From the NCBI GenBank assembly GCA_045593555.1, contig JAZNWU010000031.1:50939-114938 (forward strand): 64,000 bases of DNA, read 5' to 3'. The position numbers and the translations under genes were made by a program. The notes under the pieces were generated by a model. It did no database searches. It was not told where the DNA came from and saw only the letters and a list, made by a program, of their open reading frames with translations. Positions 23,851 to 32,970 of the stretch are shown piece by piece. The stretch's first letter is position 1. Every line of letters begins with the position of its first letter. The DNA is from Fimenecus sp045593555 (GTDB lineage: Bacteria; Bacillota; Clostridia; Oscillospirales; Acutalibacteraceae).

Positions 23851-25389
23851 ATGTCACGAATAATTAATCACATTGGCTCATTTTTTCCAAAACTTCAAAA
23901 AGATTTTAAAATATATGATGGTGAGATTTTTTCTGATGTTTATGTTGGTGACTTTTATAACGATATTCCATTTTCAAAGTATATAAACGAAAACATATAT
24001 TTACCATTAGATGAAGCTGTATATATACGTGATTTTGGTGCTATACCAAACGAAACTAAAATAAATAATGCTCAAGCCATAAATTCTGCTATTAATTTTT
24101 GTCACAAAAATGGTGGAGGTATTGTTTTAGTAGACAATGGTGAATATACAAGTGGAACAATCTATATGAAAAGTAATGTTGTTTTGTATATTGAAAAGGG
24201 TTCATCAATTGTTGCTTCACACAATACTGATGATTACACTGAAAATGCTTTGATATTTGCAGAAAACTGTGAAAATTTCGGTGTTATAGGTCCTGGTAAA
24301 ATATGTGGTGAAGGAAACTTCTTTTCTTTAAAACCACATTTACCGCCAAGAATTGAACCATTCAAAAGAACACTTGATGTGTGGGATTTACGACAGGAAT
24401 ATAGAAAGAGGATTCGATTTCCACACAATTCTAAATACGGATTTTTAATGTTAATAAAAAATTGTAAAAGAGTTAAACTTTATAATTTAATCCTTGAAAA
24501 TGCTGCTATGTGGACATTAAATATAAACTCATCAGATGATGTTAATATTTCAAATGTTATAATAAACAATAATCGTCATGTTGCCAACTGTGATGGTATT
24601 GATATATGTGGTTCATCAAATATAGTTGTTAAAAATTGTTTTGTTTCGACAGCTGATGATGGTATTGTTCTTAAAAATAATATGAGTTTTACAACATCGG
24701 GTGATGATGGACTAAAAATCATGAATAATCTTGATGCAAATTGTGAACAAGGGATGAATAATATTCATATTCACGATTGTGAAGTTATTTCTTGTACAAA
24801 CGCATTTAAAATTGGCACTGAAACATCATTAGATATTAGCGATGTAACTGTTGAAAACTGTAAATTTTTTTTAACAGACATTCATCCTGCAGGTGTCAGT
24901 GGAATTTCAATAGAATCCTGTGACGGTGCAAAAGTTAAGAACGTTAATATTTCAAATATTGAGATGGATTCTATGGCTTGTCCATTGTTTATACGACTTT
25001 GTAATCGTAATGGAGATAAAAAAGATGAACTTAATGGAAAAGGCAGAATAAAAAATATTACAGTCAAGAACATTAAAGCTAAAAATATTGAAATTCCAAT
25101 AATGATTATGGGTATTCCAAATCAAAAAATCGAAGATGTTGTTCTTGAGAATTTTGACATTAATTATTCAGACGGTATAGATTATTTTGATTTTAGATTT
25201 AAAATTCCTGAACAAGAAAAGGAATATCCTGAATGCAATCGTTTCAGAAATATAAATGCTTATGGTTTGTTTATGCGACATGCTGATAATATTTTAGTAC
25301 GAAATGTTAAAGTAAACCCAAGAAAAATAACACTAAGAAGTTATAGAAAAATTATTGATTGTAAAAATGTTAGAATTATGAAGGTGTAG
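23851..25389 (+). CDS. Glycoside hydrolase family 28 protein (polygalacturonase-like)
   Basis: Right-handed parallel beta-helix enzyme of 512 residues, predicted to cut pectin-derived galacturonides. The N-terminal VYIRDFGAIPNETKINNAQA is the usual GH28/pectate lyase opening. Catalytic motifs include NCDGIDICGS and TADDGIVLKNN with Asp269/Asp270, and AFKIGTETS in the RIK position. No signal peptide, so it likely acts inside the cell on imported oligomers, as an exo-enzyme would. It is followed three bases later by an acetyltransferase gene. Confidence 0.9.
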   Translation: MSRIINHIGSFFPKLQKDFKIYDGEIFSDVYVGDFYNDIPFSKYINENIYLPLDEAVYIRDFGAIPNETKINNAQAINSAINFCHKNGGGIVLVDNGEYTSGTIYMKSNVVLYIEKGSSIVASHNTDDYTENALIFAENCENFGVIGPGKICGEGNFFSLKPHLPPRIEPFKRTLDVWDLRQEYRKRIRFPHNSKYGFLMLIKNCKRVKLYNLILENAAMWTLNINSSDDVNISNVIINNNRHVANCDGIDICGSSNIVVKNCFVSTADDGIVLKNNMSFTTSGDDGLKIMNNLDANCEQGMNNIHIHDCEVISCTNAFKIGTETSLDISDVTVENCKFFLTDIHPAGVSGISIESCDGAKVKNVNISNIEMDSMACPLFIRLCNRNGDKKDELNGKGRIKNITVKNIKAKNIEIPIMIMGIPNQKIEDVVLENFDINYSDGIDYFDFRFKIPEQEKEYPECNRFRNINAYGLFMRHADNILVRNVKVNPRKITLRSYRKIIDCKNVRIMKV

Positions 25390-25391
25390 TT

Positions 25392-25994
25392 ATGGATATC
25401 AGAGAAAAAATGCATAGTGGAGAATTATATTTATCAATGGATGAAGACTTGTTCAATGAACAGCTTACATATCTTGATAGATTGTATGATTTCAATGCGA
25501 CAAGACCATCTGAACTTTCAAAAAGAACAGAAATGCTTAAAAACATGTTTGCAGAAATAGGTGAGGACTGTTACATTGAACCACCTTTACATGCTAATTG
25601 GGCAGGTAAAAATGTTCATTTCGGTAAAGGCGTTTATGCTAATTTTAATCTGACTCTCGTTGACGATACACATATTTATGTAGGTGATTACACTATGATT
25701 GGACCGAATGTTGTTTTAGCAACTGCAGGACATCCTATTTTGCCTGAGTTACGTCCACTTGCTTATCAGTATAACTTGCCGATTCATATTGGTAAAAACT
25801 GTTGGCTTGGTGCAGGTGTAGTGGTATTACCTGGTGTTACAATTGGTGATAACTCTGTTATCGGTGCAGGAAGTATTGTTACAAAAGATATTCCTGCAAA
25901 TGTGGTTGCAGTAGGTAACCCCTGCAGAGTATTACGCGAAATCAACGACCACGATAAAGAATATTATTATAAAAATAGGAAGATAAAATTATGA
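25392..25994 (+). CDS. Sugar O-acetyltransferase (maltose/galactoside acetyltransferase family)
   Basis: Acetyl-CoA dependent left-handed beta-helix enzyme of 200 residues. The N-terminal Mac domain (EKMHSGELYLSMDEDLF) is followed by hexapeptide repeats: NVHFGKGVYANFNLTLVDD, IYVGDYTMIGPNVVLATAGH with the catalytic His, then WLGAGVVVLPGVTIGDNSV and IGAGSIVTKDIPANVVAVG. It may acetylate non-metabolised sugars. Translation is linked to the GH28 gene upstream and a cupin gene downstream (4-base overlap). Confidence 0.93.
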   Translation: MDIREKMHSGELYLSMDEDLFNEQLTYLDRLYDFNATRPSELSKRTEMLKNMFAEIGEDCYIEPPLHANWAGKNVHFGKGVYANFNLTLVDDTHIYVGDYTMIGPNVVLATAGHPILPELRPLAYQYNLPIHIGKNCWLGAGVVVLPGVTIGDNSVIGAGSIVTKDIPANVVAVGNPCRVLREINDHDKEYYYKNRKIKL

Positions 25995-26338
25995 TTTATA
26001 AAATTAATTTAAAAGAAGAAGTAAAATCAATTAATCAATTATTTGAATATAAAGAGATATGCAAAATTAATAATCATATGTTAAATGTTCTAAAGGCAGA
26101 AAATCGTACACTTGATTTTCATATGCATGAGTTTTCAGATGAATTGTTTTATTGTATTGAAGGCGAGTTTGACATTGAGTTTGAAGATGGTAAAACACAT
26201 TTATGTGAAGGTGATTTAATTGTAATTCCAAAAGGTATTTTACATCGACCGGTTTGTACAACATTGGTAAAATGTCTTCTCATAGAATTAGATGGTACTT
26301 TAGATAATAGTAATACCGGTGGGACATATATGAAATAA
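25991..26338 (+). CDS. Cupin domain protein
   Basis: Small single-cupin protein of 115 residues. Motif 1 reads HMHEFSDELFYCIEGEFDI, with His, His and Glu metal ligands; motif 2 reads GDLIVIPKGILHRPVC with the final His. Such proteins act in sugar isomerisation, binding or regulation. Overlap with the acetyltransferase (ATGA) places it in the pectin/sugar cluster, but no specific reaction can be assigned. Confidence 0.85.
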   Translation: MIYKINLKEEVKSINQLFEYKEICKINNHMLNVLKAENRTLDFHMHEFSDELFYCIEGEFDIEFEDGKTHLCEGDLIVIPKGILHRPVCTTLVKCLLIELDGTLDNSNTGGTYMK

Positions 26339-26382
26339 TAATTAATTATTCAATTTTTTATATCATATTTTTATATTTTTTG

Positions 26383-26410
26383 TTGTATTTTTTCAAAAAT
26401 ATGGTAGAAT
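26383..26410 (+). promoter_or_regulatory. Promoter of rubrerythrin
   Basis: TTGTAT (26383-26388), 16-bp spacer, TAGAAT (26405-26410). Confidence 0.6.
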
Positions 26411-26442
26411 AATATTATTAAAAAATTAAGGAGTGATTTTTA

Positions 26443-26982
26443 ATGGAACTTAAAGGTTCAAGAACAGAAGCTAATCTTATGACTGCGTTTGCAGGTGAGT
26501 CACAGGCTCGTAATAAATACACATATTATGCATCAAAAGCAAAGAAAGACGGTTATGTGCAGATAGCACAGATTTTTGAAGAAACTGCTAACAATGAGAA
26601 AGAACACGCAAAAATCTGGTTCAAACTTCTTCATGACGGCGGTATTCCAACAACTGTTGAAAATCTTAAGGACGCTGCTGCAGGCGAAAACTATGAGTGG
26701 ACAGAAATGTACGCTGAATTTGCAAAAGTAGCAAAAGAAGAAGGTTTTGACCATATTGCTGCTCTTTTTGAAATGGTTGCTAAAATAGAAAAGGACCATG
26801 AAGAAAGATATAAGAAGCTTCTTGCTAATATCGAAGGTGGTCTTGTATTCTCTCGTGACGGCGATATGATGTGGATTTGCTCTAACTGTGGCCATGTTCA
26901 TATTGGTAAAGAAGCACCTGAAGTTTGCCCTGTTTGTGCACATCCAAAGGCATATTTCATGATGAAAACTGAGAATTATTAA
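26443..26982 (+). CDS. rbr: Rubrerythrin (classical domain order)
   Basis: Peroxide-reducing diiron protein of 179 residues. The ferritin-like domain holds the metal ligands in TAFAGESQARNKY, EETANNEKEHAKI and MVAKIEKDHEERY; the C-terminal rubredoxin domain has CSNCGHVH and CPVCAHP. Unlike the protein at 7182-7727, rubredoxin is at the C-terminus. No Fur/PerR palindrome is seen upstream. Ribosome binding site AAGGAGTG. Confidence 0.96.
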   Translation: MELKGSRTEANLMTAFAGESQARNKYTYYASKAKKDGYVQIAQIFEETANNEKEHAKIWFKLLHDGGIPTTVENLKDAAAGENYEWTEMYAEFAKVAKEEGFDHIAALFEMVAKIEKDHEERYKKLLANIEGGLVFSRDGDMMWICSNCGHVHIGKEAPEVCPVCAHPKAYFMMKTENY

Positions 26983-26990
26983 TTTAAACA

Positions 26991-27020
26991 AAAAGTGGAG
27001 TGGAAACACTTCACTTTTTT
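26991..27020 (+). terminator. Terminator after rubrerythrin
   Basis: AAAAGTGGAGTG (26991-27002) pairs with CACTTCACTTTT (27007-27018) with one G-U, loop GAAA, T-run. Confidence 0.87.
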
Positions 27021-27043
27021 ACATATATTGTGCTTTGATTTTA

Positions 27044-27073
27044 TTGACATACAACATCTAAATATGTTACTAT
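27044..27073 (+). promoter_or_regulatory. Promoter of the pyrimidine operon
   Basis: TTGACA (27044-27049), 18-bp spacer, TACTAT (27068-27073). The leader before pyrC is only about 30 bases and holds no PyrR-type attenuator. Confidence 0.65.
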
Positions 27074-27110
27074 ATTTAGGAACGGAATTTCGGTTTTAAT
27101 GGGTGATAGA

Positions 27111-28376
27111 ATGAAGAAATTAATTAGTAATGCAACAATTTATTACAAATCACAATTCATTAAGAAAGATATTTTAATCGATGACGGAATAATTGCCGAA
27201 ATTTCTGATTTTATATCACCTGAATGTGCTGAATTTGTATATAATTTTAAAGATTGTTATGTTTTTCCCGGTTTTACAGATGTACATGTACATTTGCGTG
27301 AGCCGGGTTTTTCTTATAAAGAAACTATAAAGACTGGAACACTTGCCTCTGCTCACGGTGGATATGCATCTGTTTGTTCAATGCCCAATTTAAAACCTGT
27401 TCCTGATTCTGTTGAGCATTTACAAGAGCAGATTGATATTATAAACAAAGATGCTGTAATTAATGTTTATCCTTACGCTTCAATTACTGTAAATGAAATG
27501 GGTGAAGAACTTTCTGATTTATCAGGAATGGCTGATATGTGTATTGCCTTTTCCGACGATGGTAGGGGAGTTCAAAGCGATGAAATGATGCTTAATGCCA
27601 TGAAAATTGCAAAAGAGCATAACAAAATGATTGTTGCCCATTGTGAAGTTAACGATTTACTTGATGGTGGATATATACATAAAGGAAAGTATGCAGAGCA
27701 ACACGGTCATCGTGGTATCTGTTCAGAAAGTGAATGGAAACAGATTGAAAGAGATATTGAACTTGTAAAACAAACGGGTTGTGCATATCATGTTTGCCAT
27801 ATTTCAACAAAAGAAAGTGTTGAGCTTATTCGTCAGGCAAAAAAAGATGGAGTTAATATAACCTGTGAAACAGGACCACATTATCTTGTCCTTTCTGATA
27901 AAGATTTGCAGGAACATGGAAGATTCAAAATGAATCCACCACTTCGTGATGAAAGTGATAAAGAGGCACTTATTCAAGGCGTTCTTGATGGAACAATTGA
28001 TATGATTGCTACTGACCATGCACCACATAGTGCTGAAGAAAAATCAAAAGGGCTTAAAAAAAGTAATATGGGTGTTGTCGGAATTGAAACGGCATTTCCG
28101 GTAATGTACACTCATTTTGTTAAATCAGGAGTTATTTCTCTTGAAAGACTTATGGAATTACTTTCTGTAAATGCAAATAAGAGATTTAATATCGGCAGTT
28201 CAATTGAAATCGGCAATAAGGCTGATTTGACAGTTTTTGATTTAGATAGCAAATATAATATAAATCCTGACGATTTTCTTTCAATGGGTAAAAGCACTCC
28301 TTTTGAAGGAATGGAAGTTTATGGTAAATGTTTAATGACAATGTGTAATGGTAAAATTGCTTGGGAGGCTAAATAA
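27111..28376 (+). CDS. pyrC: Dihydroorotase
   Basis: Zinc amidohydrolase of about 421 residues that closes carbamoyl aspartate to dihydroorotate. FTDVHVHLREPGF gives the HxH metal ligands, followed by GGYASVCSMPN, the metal-binding His residues in IVAHCEVND and YHVCHISTKES, and the catalytic Asp in MIATDHAPHSAEEK. An ATG at 27099 lies too far upstream; GGGTGATAG precedes ATG 27111. First gene of pyrC-K-D-F-E-B-I; carA/carB are not in the window. Confidence 0.96.
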   Translation: MKKLISNATIYYKSQFIKKDILIDDGIIAEISDFISPECAEFVYNFKDCYVFPGFTDVHVHLREPGFSYKETIKTGTLASAHGGYASVCSMPNLKPVPDSVEHLQEQIDIINKDAVINVYPYASITVNEMGEELSDLSGMADMCIAFSDDGRGVQSDEMMLNAMKIAKEHNKMIVAHCEVNDLLDGGYIHKGKYAEQHGHRGICSESEWKQIERDIELVKQTGCAYHVCHISTKESVELIRQAKKDGVNITCETGPHYLVLSDKDLQEHGRFKMNPPLRDESDKEALIQGVLDGTIDMIATDHAPHSAEEKSKGLKKSNMGVVGIETAFPVMYTHFVKSGVISLERLMELLSVNANKRFNIGSSIEIGNKADLTVFDLDSKYNINPDDFLSMGKSTPFEGMEVYGKCLMTMCNGKIAWEAK

Positions 28377-29107
28377 TGTACCAAGGTCTTTATGAAATAA
28401 TCAGTAATAAGAAACTGACAGATAGCATTTTTGAAATGGTGCTTGAAGGTGATACAACTTCAACTTCTGCACCCGGTCAGTTTATAAATATTAAACTTGA
28501 TGGATTTTATCTTCGCAGACCTATTTCTATCTGTGATTATGATGATAGTACAATCACAATTATTTACAAGGTTATCGGTGAGGGTACTGAAGTAATGAGC
28601 AAAATGAACTCAAGGGAAAAACTTGATGTTCTTTGCGGACTCGGAAATGGCTTTGACACATCAAAATCAATGGACAAGCCTGTACTTATCGGTGGTGGCG
28701 TTGGTGTTCCACCTATGTATAATCTTTGTAAAAAGTTAATTGCTGAAAATAAAAAAGTTACAGTTATTCTTGGTTTCAATAAAAAAGATGAAATTTTCTA
28801 TGAAAAAGAATTTAAGAAACTTAGTGCAGATGTTAAAGTTACAACTGTCGATGGTTCATATGGAATTAAAGGTTATGTAACAGATGCACTTAAGGAAACA
28901 GAATATTCATATTTTTATACTTGTGGTCCAATGCCAATGTTTAAAGCTATTGAATCCACTGCTGTAACAAGTGGTCAGTATAGTTTTGAAGAACGTATGG
29001 GATGTGGTTTTGGTGCTTGTATGGGATGCTCATGCAAGACAAAATATGGTAACAAGAGAATTTGTAAAGATGGTCCTGTACTTGAAAGGGAGGAGATAAT
29101 ATGGTAA
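28376..29107 (+). CDS. pyrK: Dihydroorotate dehydrogenase electron-transfer subunit
   Basis: FAD and [2Fe-2S] subunit of 243 residues that passes electrons from dihydroorotate to NAD. The FAD-binding beta-barrel has FYLRRPISICD; the NAD domain has LIGGGVGVPPMY; the iron-sulphur motif is CGFGACMGCSCKT with a fourth Cys at RICKDGP. The start overlaps the pyrC stop by one base, and the stop overlaps pyrD, so the three are translationally coupled. Confidence 0.96.
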   Translation: MYQGLYEIISNKKLTDSIFEMVLEGDTTSTSAPGQFINIKLDGFYLRRPISICDYDDSTITIIYKVIGEGTEVMSKMNSREKLDVLCGLGNGFDTSKSMDKPVLIGGGVGVPPMYNLCKKLIAENKKVTVILGFNKKDEIFYEKEFKKLSADVKVTTVDGSYGIKGYVTDALKETEYSYFYTCGPMPMFKAIESTAVTSGQYSFEERMGCGFGACMGCSCKTKYGNKRICKDGPVLEREEIIW

Positions 29108-30012
29108 ATACAAAAGTAAATCTTCTCGGAATTGAGATTGATAATCCGATTATTCCTGCAAGTGGTACTTATGGATTTGGTTATGAATTTGCAGAACTTT
29201 ATGATATAAATATTCTTGGTACATTTTCTTTTAAAGGAACAACAAAAGAACCTCGTTTTGGTAATCCAACACCAAGAATTGCAGAATGTAATGCAGGTAT
29301 GATTAACTCTGTTGGTCTTCAGAATCCTGGTGTAGAAAAGGTTATAAGTGAAGAATTACCAAAACTTGCAAAAGTGTTTAATAAGCCTGTTATGGCTAAT
29401 GTTAGTGGTTTTTCAGTTGAAGAATACGCTTACACATGTGAAAAAATCAATGCATGTGAACAGGTTGGATGGATTGAAGTTAATGTTTCTTGTCCTAATG
29501 TTCATAATGGTGGTATGAGCTTTGGTACTGAACCTGCAGCTGTTGAAAAGGTTGTCAAGGCAGTAAAGGCGGTTACTACAAAACCAATCATTATCAAGCT
29601 TTCACCAAACGTAACTGATATTGTTTCTATTGCAAAAGCTGCAGAATCTGCAGGTGCCGATGGAATTAGTCTTATTAATACATTGCTTGGTATGAGAATT
29701 GACATCAAACGTCGACAACCTGTTATCGCAAATAAGATGGGTGGCTTTTCAGGCTCAGCAATTTTTCCTGTCGCTGTTAGAATGGTATATCAGGTATATG
29801 ATGCAGTTAAAATTCCTATTATCGGTATGGGTGGTGTTTCAACTGCTAAAGATGTTATCGAACTTATGATGGCAGGTGCAACTGCTGTTCAGGTTGGTGC
29901 AGCAAATCTTGTTGACCCATTCGCTTGTAAAACAATTATTGAAGAAATACCAAATGAATTAGCTAAATTAAATGTTAAAGATATAAATGAAATTATAGGA
30001 GGCGCACACTAA
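29101..30012 (+). CDS. pyrD: Dihydroorotate dehydrogenase, catalytic subunit (class 1B)
   Basis: FMN enzyme of 303 residues that oxidises dihydroorotate to orotate in a heterotetramer with PyrK. Signatures: NPIIPASGTYGFG, SVGLQNPGVE, IEVNVSCPNVHNGG with the class 1 catalytic Cys, KPIIIKLSPNVTD and IPIIGMGGVSTAKD for FMN phosphate binding. The adjacent pyrK gene identifies it as the NAD-linked 1B type. Confidence 0.97.
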   Translation: MVNTKVNLLGIEIDNPIIPASGTYGFGYEFAELYDINILGTFSFKGTTKEPRFGNPTPRIAECNAGMINSVGLQNPGVEKVISEELPKLAKVFNKPVMANVSGFSVEEYAYTCEKINACEQVGWIEVNVSCPNVHNGGMSFGTEPAAVEKVVKAVKAVTTKPIIIKLSPNVTDIVSIAKAAESAGADGISLINTLLGMRIDIKRRQPVIANKMGGFSGSAIFPVAVRMVYQVYDAVKIPIIGMGGVSTAKDVIELMMAGATAVQVGAANLVDPFACKTIIEEIPNELAKLNVKDINEIIGGAH

Positions 30013-30710
30013 TGGGTAAGGATGTTATTATTGCTTGTGATTTTGCAAGCAAAGAAGATGTTATGAACTTTCTTGATAAGTTCACAGGTAGAAAACCATT
30101 TGTAAAAATCGGTATGGAGCTTTATTATGCTGAAGGTCCATCAATTGTTAGAGAAATTAAAGCAAGAGGACATAAAATTTTCCTTGATTTGAAACTTCAT
30201 GATATTCCAAATACAGTTAAGAAATCAATGTCTGTTCTTTCTAATCTGGATGTTGATATGACAAATCTTCATTCAGGTGGTGCTATTCCTATGATGGAAG
30301 GTGCTCTTGAAGGACTTACACGTGCTGATGGTACAAGACCAATGCTTATTGCTGTTACACAGTTAACATCAACAAGTCAGGAAGTAATGGAAAGAGATTT
30401 ACTTATAAAAGAACCAATTGATGAAGTTGTTATGCACTATGCTAATAATGCAAAAATGGCAGGTCTTGATGGTGTTGTTTGTTCACCACTTGAAGCTGAT
30501 AAGGTTCATAACAGATGTGGTAAGGATTTCGTAACAGTTACTCCCGGTATTCGTTTTGCTGATGGTGATATTGGTGACCAGGTTCGTGTTATGACACCTG
30601 AAAAAGCAAAAGAAGCAGGTTCTGACTATATTGTTGTTGGCAGACCAATTACTGCAGCTGCTGACCCTGTTGCAGCTTATGAACGTTGTGTTGCAGAATT
30701 TTGTGATTAA
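30012..30710 (+). CDS. pyrF: Orotidine 5'-phosphate decarboxylase
   Basis: Final step to UMP; 232 residues, short (class I) type. IIACDFASKEDV, VKIGMELYY, the catalytic DLKLHDIPNTV with Asp-Lys-x-x-Asp, and TPGIRFADGD followed by YIVVGRPIT for phosphate binding. It overlaps the pyrD stop by one base and has a ribosome binding site within pyrD. Confidence 0.97.
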   Translation: MGKDVIIACDFASKEDVMNFLDKFTGRKPFVKIGMELYYAEGPSIVREIKARGHKIFLDLKLHDIPNTVKKSMSVLSNLDVDMTNLHSGGAIPMMEGALEGLTRADGTRPMLIAVTQLTSTSQEVMERDLLIKEPIDEVVMHYANNAKMAGLDGVVCSPLEADKVHNRCGKDFVTVTPGIRFADGDIGDQVRVMTPEKAKEAGSDYIVVGRPITAAADPVAAYERCVAEFCD

Positions 30711-30728
30711 TTAAAGGAGATAAATTCA

Positions 30729-31385
30729 ATGGAAAGCTATAAAAGAGAGTTTATACAATTCTTAGAAGGTGCCGGTGTTCTTAAGTTTGGTGATTTTACT
30801 GCTAAAAGTGGTAGAAAAATTCCTTACTTTGTTAATGCCGGTATGATTAAGACAGGTGACCAGATTACCAAGATGGGTGAATTCTATGCAAAGGCTTACT
30901 TTGATAAGCTTGGCAAAAAGCAGGCTGTACTTTATGGTCCGGCTTATAAGGGAATTTCACTTTCAATTTCTGCTGCAGTTGCTCTTTCAAAAAATGGTCT
31001 TAATGTTCCGTTCTTCTTTAATCGTAAAGAAGTAAAAGACCACGGTGAGGGCGGTACATTTGTCGGATATGTTCCTGAAGCAGGCGAGGAAATCGTTATT
31101 ATCGAAGATGTAATCACTGCAGGTACTGCTATTCGTGAATCTATGGAAATTCTTAGTCATCTTGATAATACTAAAGTTATTGCTGCATTCATTATGGTTG
31201 ACCGTAAAGAAAAGGGTCAGACAGAAAAAGGTGCTATGCAGGAAATTGAAGAACAGTTTGGATTCCCTGTATATTCAGTAGTTGATGTATATGACATTAT
31301 TGAATACCTTGAAGAAGACGAAAAGAATCGTGAAAATGTTGATAGAATTAAAAAGTACCTTGAAGTAAACGGTGCAAAAGAATAA
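30729..31385 (+). CDS. pyrE: Orotate phosphoribosyltransferase
   Basis: Joins orotate and PRPP to give OMP; 218 residues. KSGRKIPYFVNAG near the N-terminus, LYGPAYKGISLS, FFNRKEVKDHGEGG for the flexible loop, and the PRPP-binding IVIIEDVITAGTAIRES. Sits between pyrF and pyrB with 15-18 base gaps carrying ribosome binding sites. Confidence 0.97.
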   Translation: MESYKREFIQFLEGAGVLKFGDFTAKSGRKIPYFVNAGMIKTGDQITKMGEFYAKAYFDKLGKKQAVLYGPAYKGISLSISAAVALSKNGLNVPFFFNRKEVKDHGEGGTFVGYVPEAGEEIVIIEDVITAGTAIRESMEILSHLDNTKVIAAFIMVDRKEKGQTEKGAMQEIEEQFGFPVYSVVDVYDIIEYLEEDEKNRENVDRIKKYLEVNGAKE

Positions 31386-31400
31386 TAAGGAAGATATAAT

Positions 31401-32315
31401 ATGAGAAGTCTTATTGATATTCAAGAGCTTACAGTTAATGAAATTGACGAACTTATTACTGTAGCTAATGATATAATTGACAATCCTGCAAAATATAGTG
31501 AGAAGTGTAAAGGAAAAATCCTTGCAACTCTTTTCTTTGAACCATCAACAAGAACAAGACTTAGCTTTGAGTCTGCTATGTATAATCTTGGCGGTAATGT
31601 GCTTGGATTTTCCGAAGCACAAAGCTCTTCGTCTGCAAAAGGTGAGAGTGTTGCTGATACAATTCGTACAGTAGGATACTATGCTGATATTATCGCTATG
31701 CGTCACCCAAAAGAAGGAGCACCTATGGTAGCTTCTATGAATACGGATATTCCTGTTATTAATGCAGGTGACGGTGGTCATAATCATCCTACACAGACTC
31801 TTACTGATTTACTTACAATTCAGCGTGAAAAAGGAAGATTTGATAATCTCACAATTGGTTTTTGTGGTGACTTAAAGTTCGGAAGAACGGTTCATTCACT
31901 TATCGGTGCTATGTCAAGATATAAGAATGTTAAATTCATCCTTATTTCTCCTGAAGAACTAAAAGTTCCCGAGTATATTAAACACACCGAACTCAAAGCA
32001 AAAAATCTTGAATATATTGAAACAACATCTCTTGAAGAAGTTATGCCACAGCTTGATATTCTTTATATGACAAGAGTTCAGCGTGAACGATTTTTTAATG
32101 AACAGGACTATATTCGTCTTAAGGATAGTTATATTCTTACACCGCAAAAGCTTGAAACAGCAAAAGAAGATTTATGCATTATGCATCCGCTCCCAAGAGT
32201 AAATGAAATTTCTGTCGCTGTTGATAAAGACCCTAGAGCTTGCTATTTCAGACAAGTTAAGAATGGTAAATTTATCAGAATGGCTCTTATTATGAAATTG
32301 TTGGAGGTAATATAA
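31401..32315 (+). CDS. pyrB: Aspartate carbamoyltransferase catalytic chain
   Basis: First committed step of the pathway; 304 residues. The carbamoyl phosphate loop FFEPSTRTRLSFESAM, then AQSSSSAKGESVADT, NAGDGGHNHPTQTLTD, the second-domain GFCGDLKFGRTVHS, and MHPLPRVNEI. Immediately followed by the regulatory chain, so the holoenzyme is the E. coli-like allosteric type. Confidence 0.97.
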   Translation: MRSLIDIQELTVNEIDELITVANDIIDNPAKYSEKCKGKILATLFFEPSTRTRLSFESAMYNLGGNVLGFSEAQSSSSAKGESVADTIRTVGYYADIIAMRHPKEGAPMVASMNTDIPVINAGDGGHNHPTQTLTDLLTIQREKGRFDNLTIGFCGDLKFGRTVHSLIGAMSRYKNVKFILISPEELKVPEYIKHTELKAKNLEYIETTSLEEVMPQLDILYMTRVQRERFFNEQDYIRLKDSYILTPQKLETAKEDLCIMHPLPRVNEISVAVDKDPRACYFRQVKNGKFIRMALIMKLLEVI

Positions 32316-32732
32316 ATGATTATCGGACAAATTAAAAACGGTATTGTTATAGACCATATTACAGCAGGAAAGGGTATGACACTCTATAATTTCTTGGGTC
32401 TTGATAAAATTGACTGTCAAGTTGCTCTTATTAAAAACGCTGATAGCGTTAAAATGGATAAAAAAGATATTATAAAAATCGATAGGGTTATTGATTTGGA
32501 TATGGATGCTTTGGGATATCTTGACCCCGGTGCAACAGTAAATATTATAGAGAATTCAAAAATTGCAAAGAGAGCTGCTACAACGCTTCCAGAAAGAGTT
32601 GAAAATGTTATTCGTTGCAAGAATCCTCGTTGTATAACAACTGTTGAGCAAGAACTTCCACATATATTTACATTAAGAGATATAGAAAACAGAGTTTATC
32701 GATGTCTATATTGCGAAAGCAAAGCAAAATAA
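32316..32732 (+). CDS. pyrI: Aspartate carbamoyltransferase regulatory chain
   Basis: Nucleotide-binding and zinc-binding partner of PyrB; 138 residues. N-terminal allosteric domain (MIIGQIKNGIVIDHI, then GLDKIDCQVALIKNADS) and C-terminal zinc domain with CKNPRC and CLYCE as the four-cysteine site. Its ATG directly follows the pyrB stop codon. It allows UTP/CTP feedback in the absence of a visible PyrR attenuator. Confidence 0.96.
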   Translation: MIIGQIKNGIVIDHITAGKGMTLYNFLGLDKIDCQVALIKNADSVKMDKKDIIKIDRVIDLDMDALGYLDPGATVNIIENSKIAKRAATTLPERVENVIRCKNPRCITTVEQELPHIFTLRDIENRVYRCLYCESKAK

Positions 32733-32760
32733 TATACAAAAATTTTAAAAAAATGAGTCG

Positions 32761-32836
32761 AAATTTTGACATTTGATTTTTAGCCTTTAATTGACATTAA
32801 ATGCTATATTATATTATAATAATTATGTCAAAATTT
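32761..32836. promoter_or_regulatory. Inverted 12-mers flanking the purine promoter
   Basis: AAATTTTGACAT (32761-32772) and its exact complement ATGTCAAAATTT (32825-32836) lie on either side of the promoter, 52 bases apart. The left arm is not transcribed, so a DNA operator pair is possible. No known PurR box matches. Confidence 0.45.
32791..32820 (+). promoter_or_regulatory. Sigma A promoter of the purine operon
   Basis: TTGACA (32791-32796), 18-bp spacer, TATAAT (32815-32820); transcription would start near 32827, just before the riboswitch. Confidence 0.82.
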
Positions 32837-32843
32837 TAACATT

Positions 32844-32963
32844 ACCGTGTAACTGACGGAATTATGTGGAGCACCACAGAGGAGCACGGGATTTTTAGCC
32901 GACCGTCTGGGCAGTTCTACTTAAGATTTTAAGGATAGGACTGTCCATTTGTGCTTTTTAGGA
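32844..32963 (+). promoter_or_regulatory. ZTP riboswitch (pfl motif) upstream of purE
   Basis: Senses ZMP/ZTP, the AICAR intermediate that builds up when formyl-folate is short. Conserved pieces in order: ACCGTGTAACTGACGG, the GTGGAGCACCAC hairpin, GGAGCACGGG, then GCCGACCGTCTGGGC of the second domain. Downstream, CAGTTCTA (about 32912) can pair with TAGGACTG (about 32936) as a hairpin ending near CTTTTT, using the 3' edge of the aptamer; ligand binding would prevent it and turn the genes on. The operon it controls contains the ZMP-using formyltransferase. Confidence 0.93.
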
Positions 32964-32970
32964 GGTAATT

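Noticed and set aside
27074..27110. Possible PyrR attenuator before pyrC
   Set aside because: The leader is only about 30 bases with no PyrR-binding loop or terminator pair.
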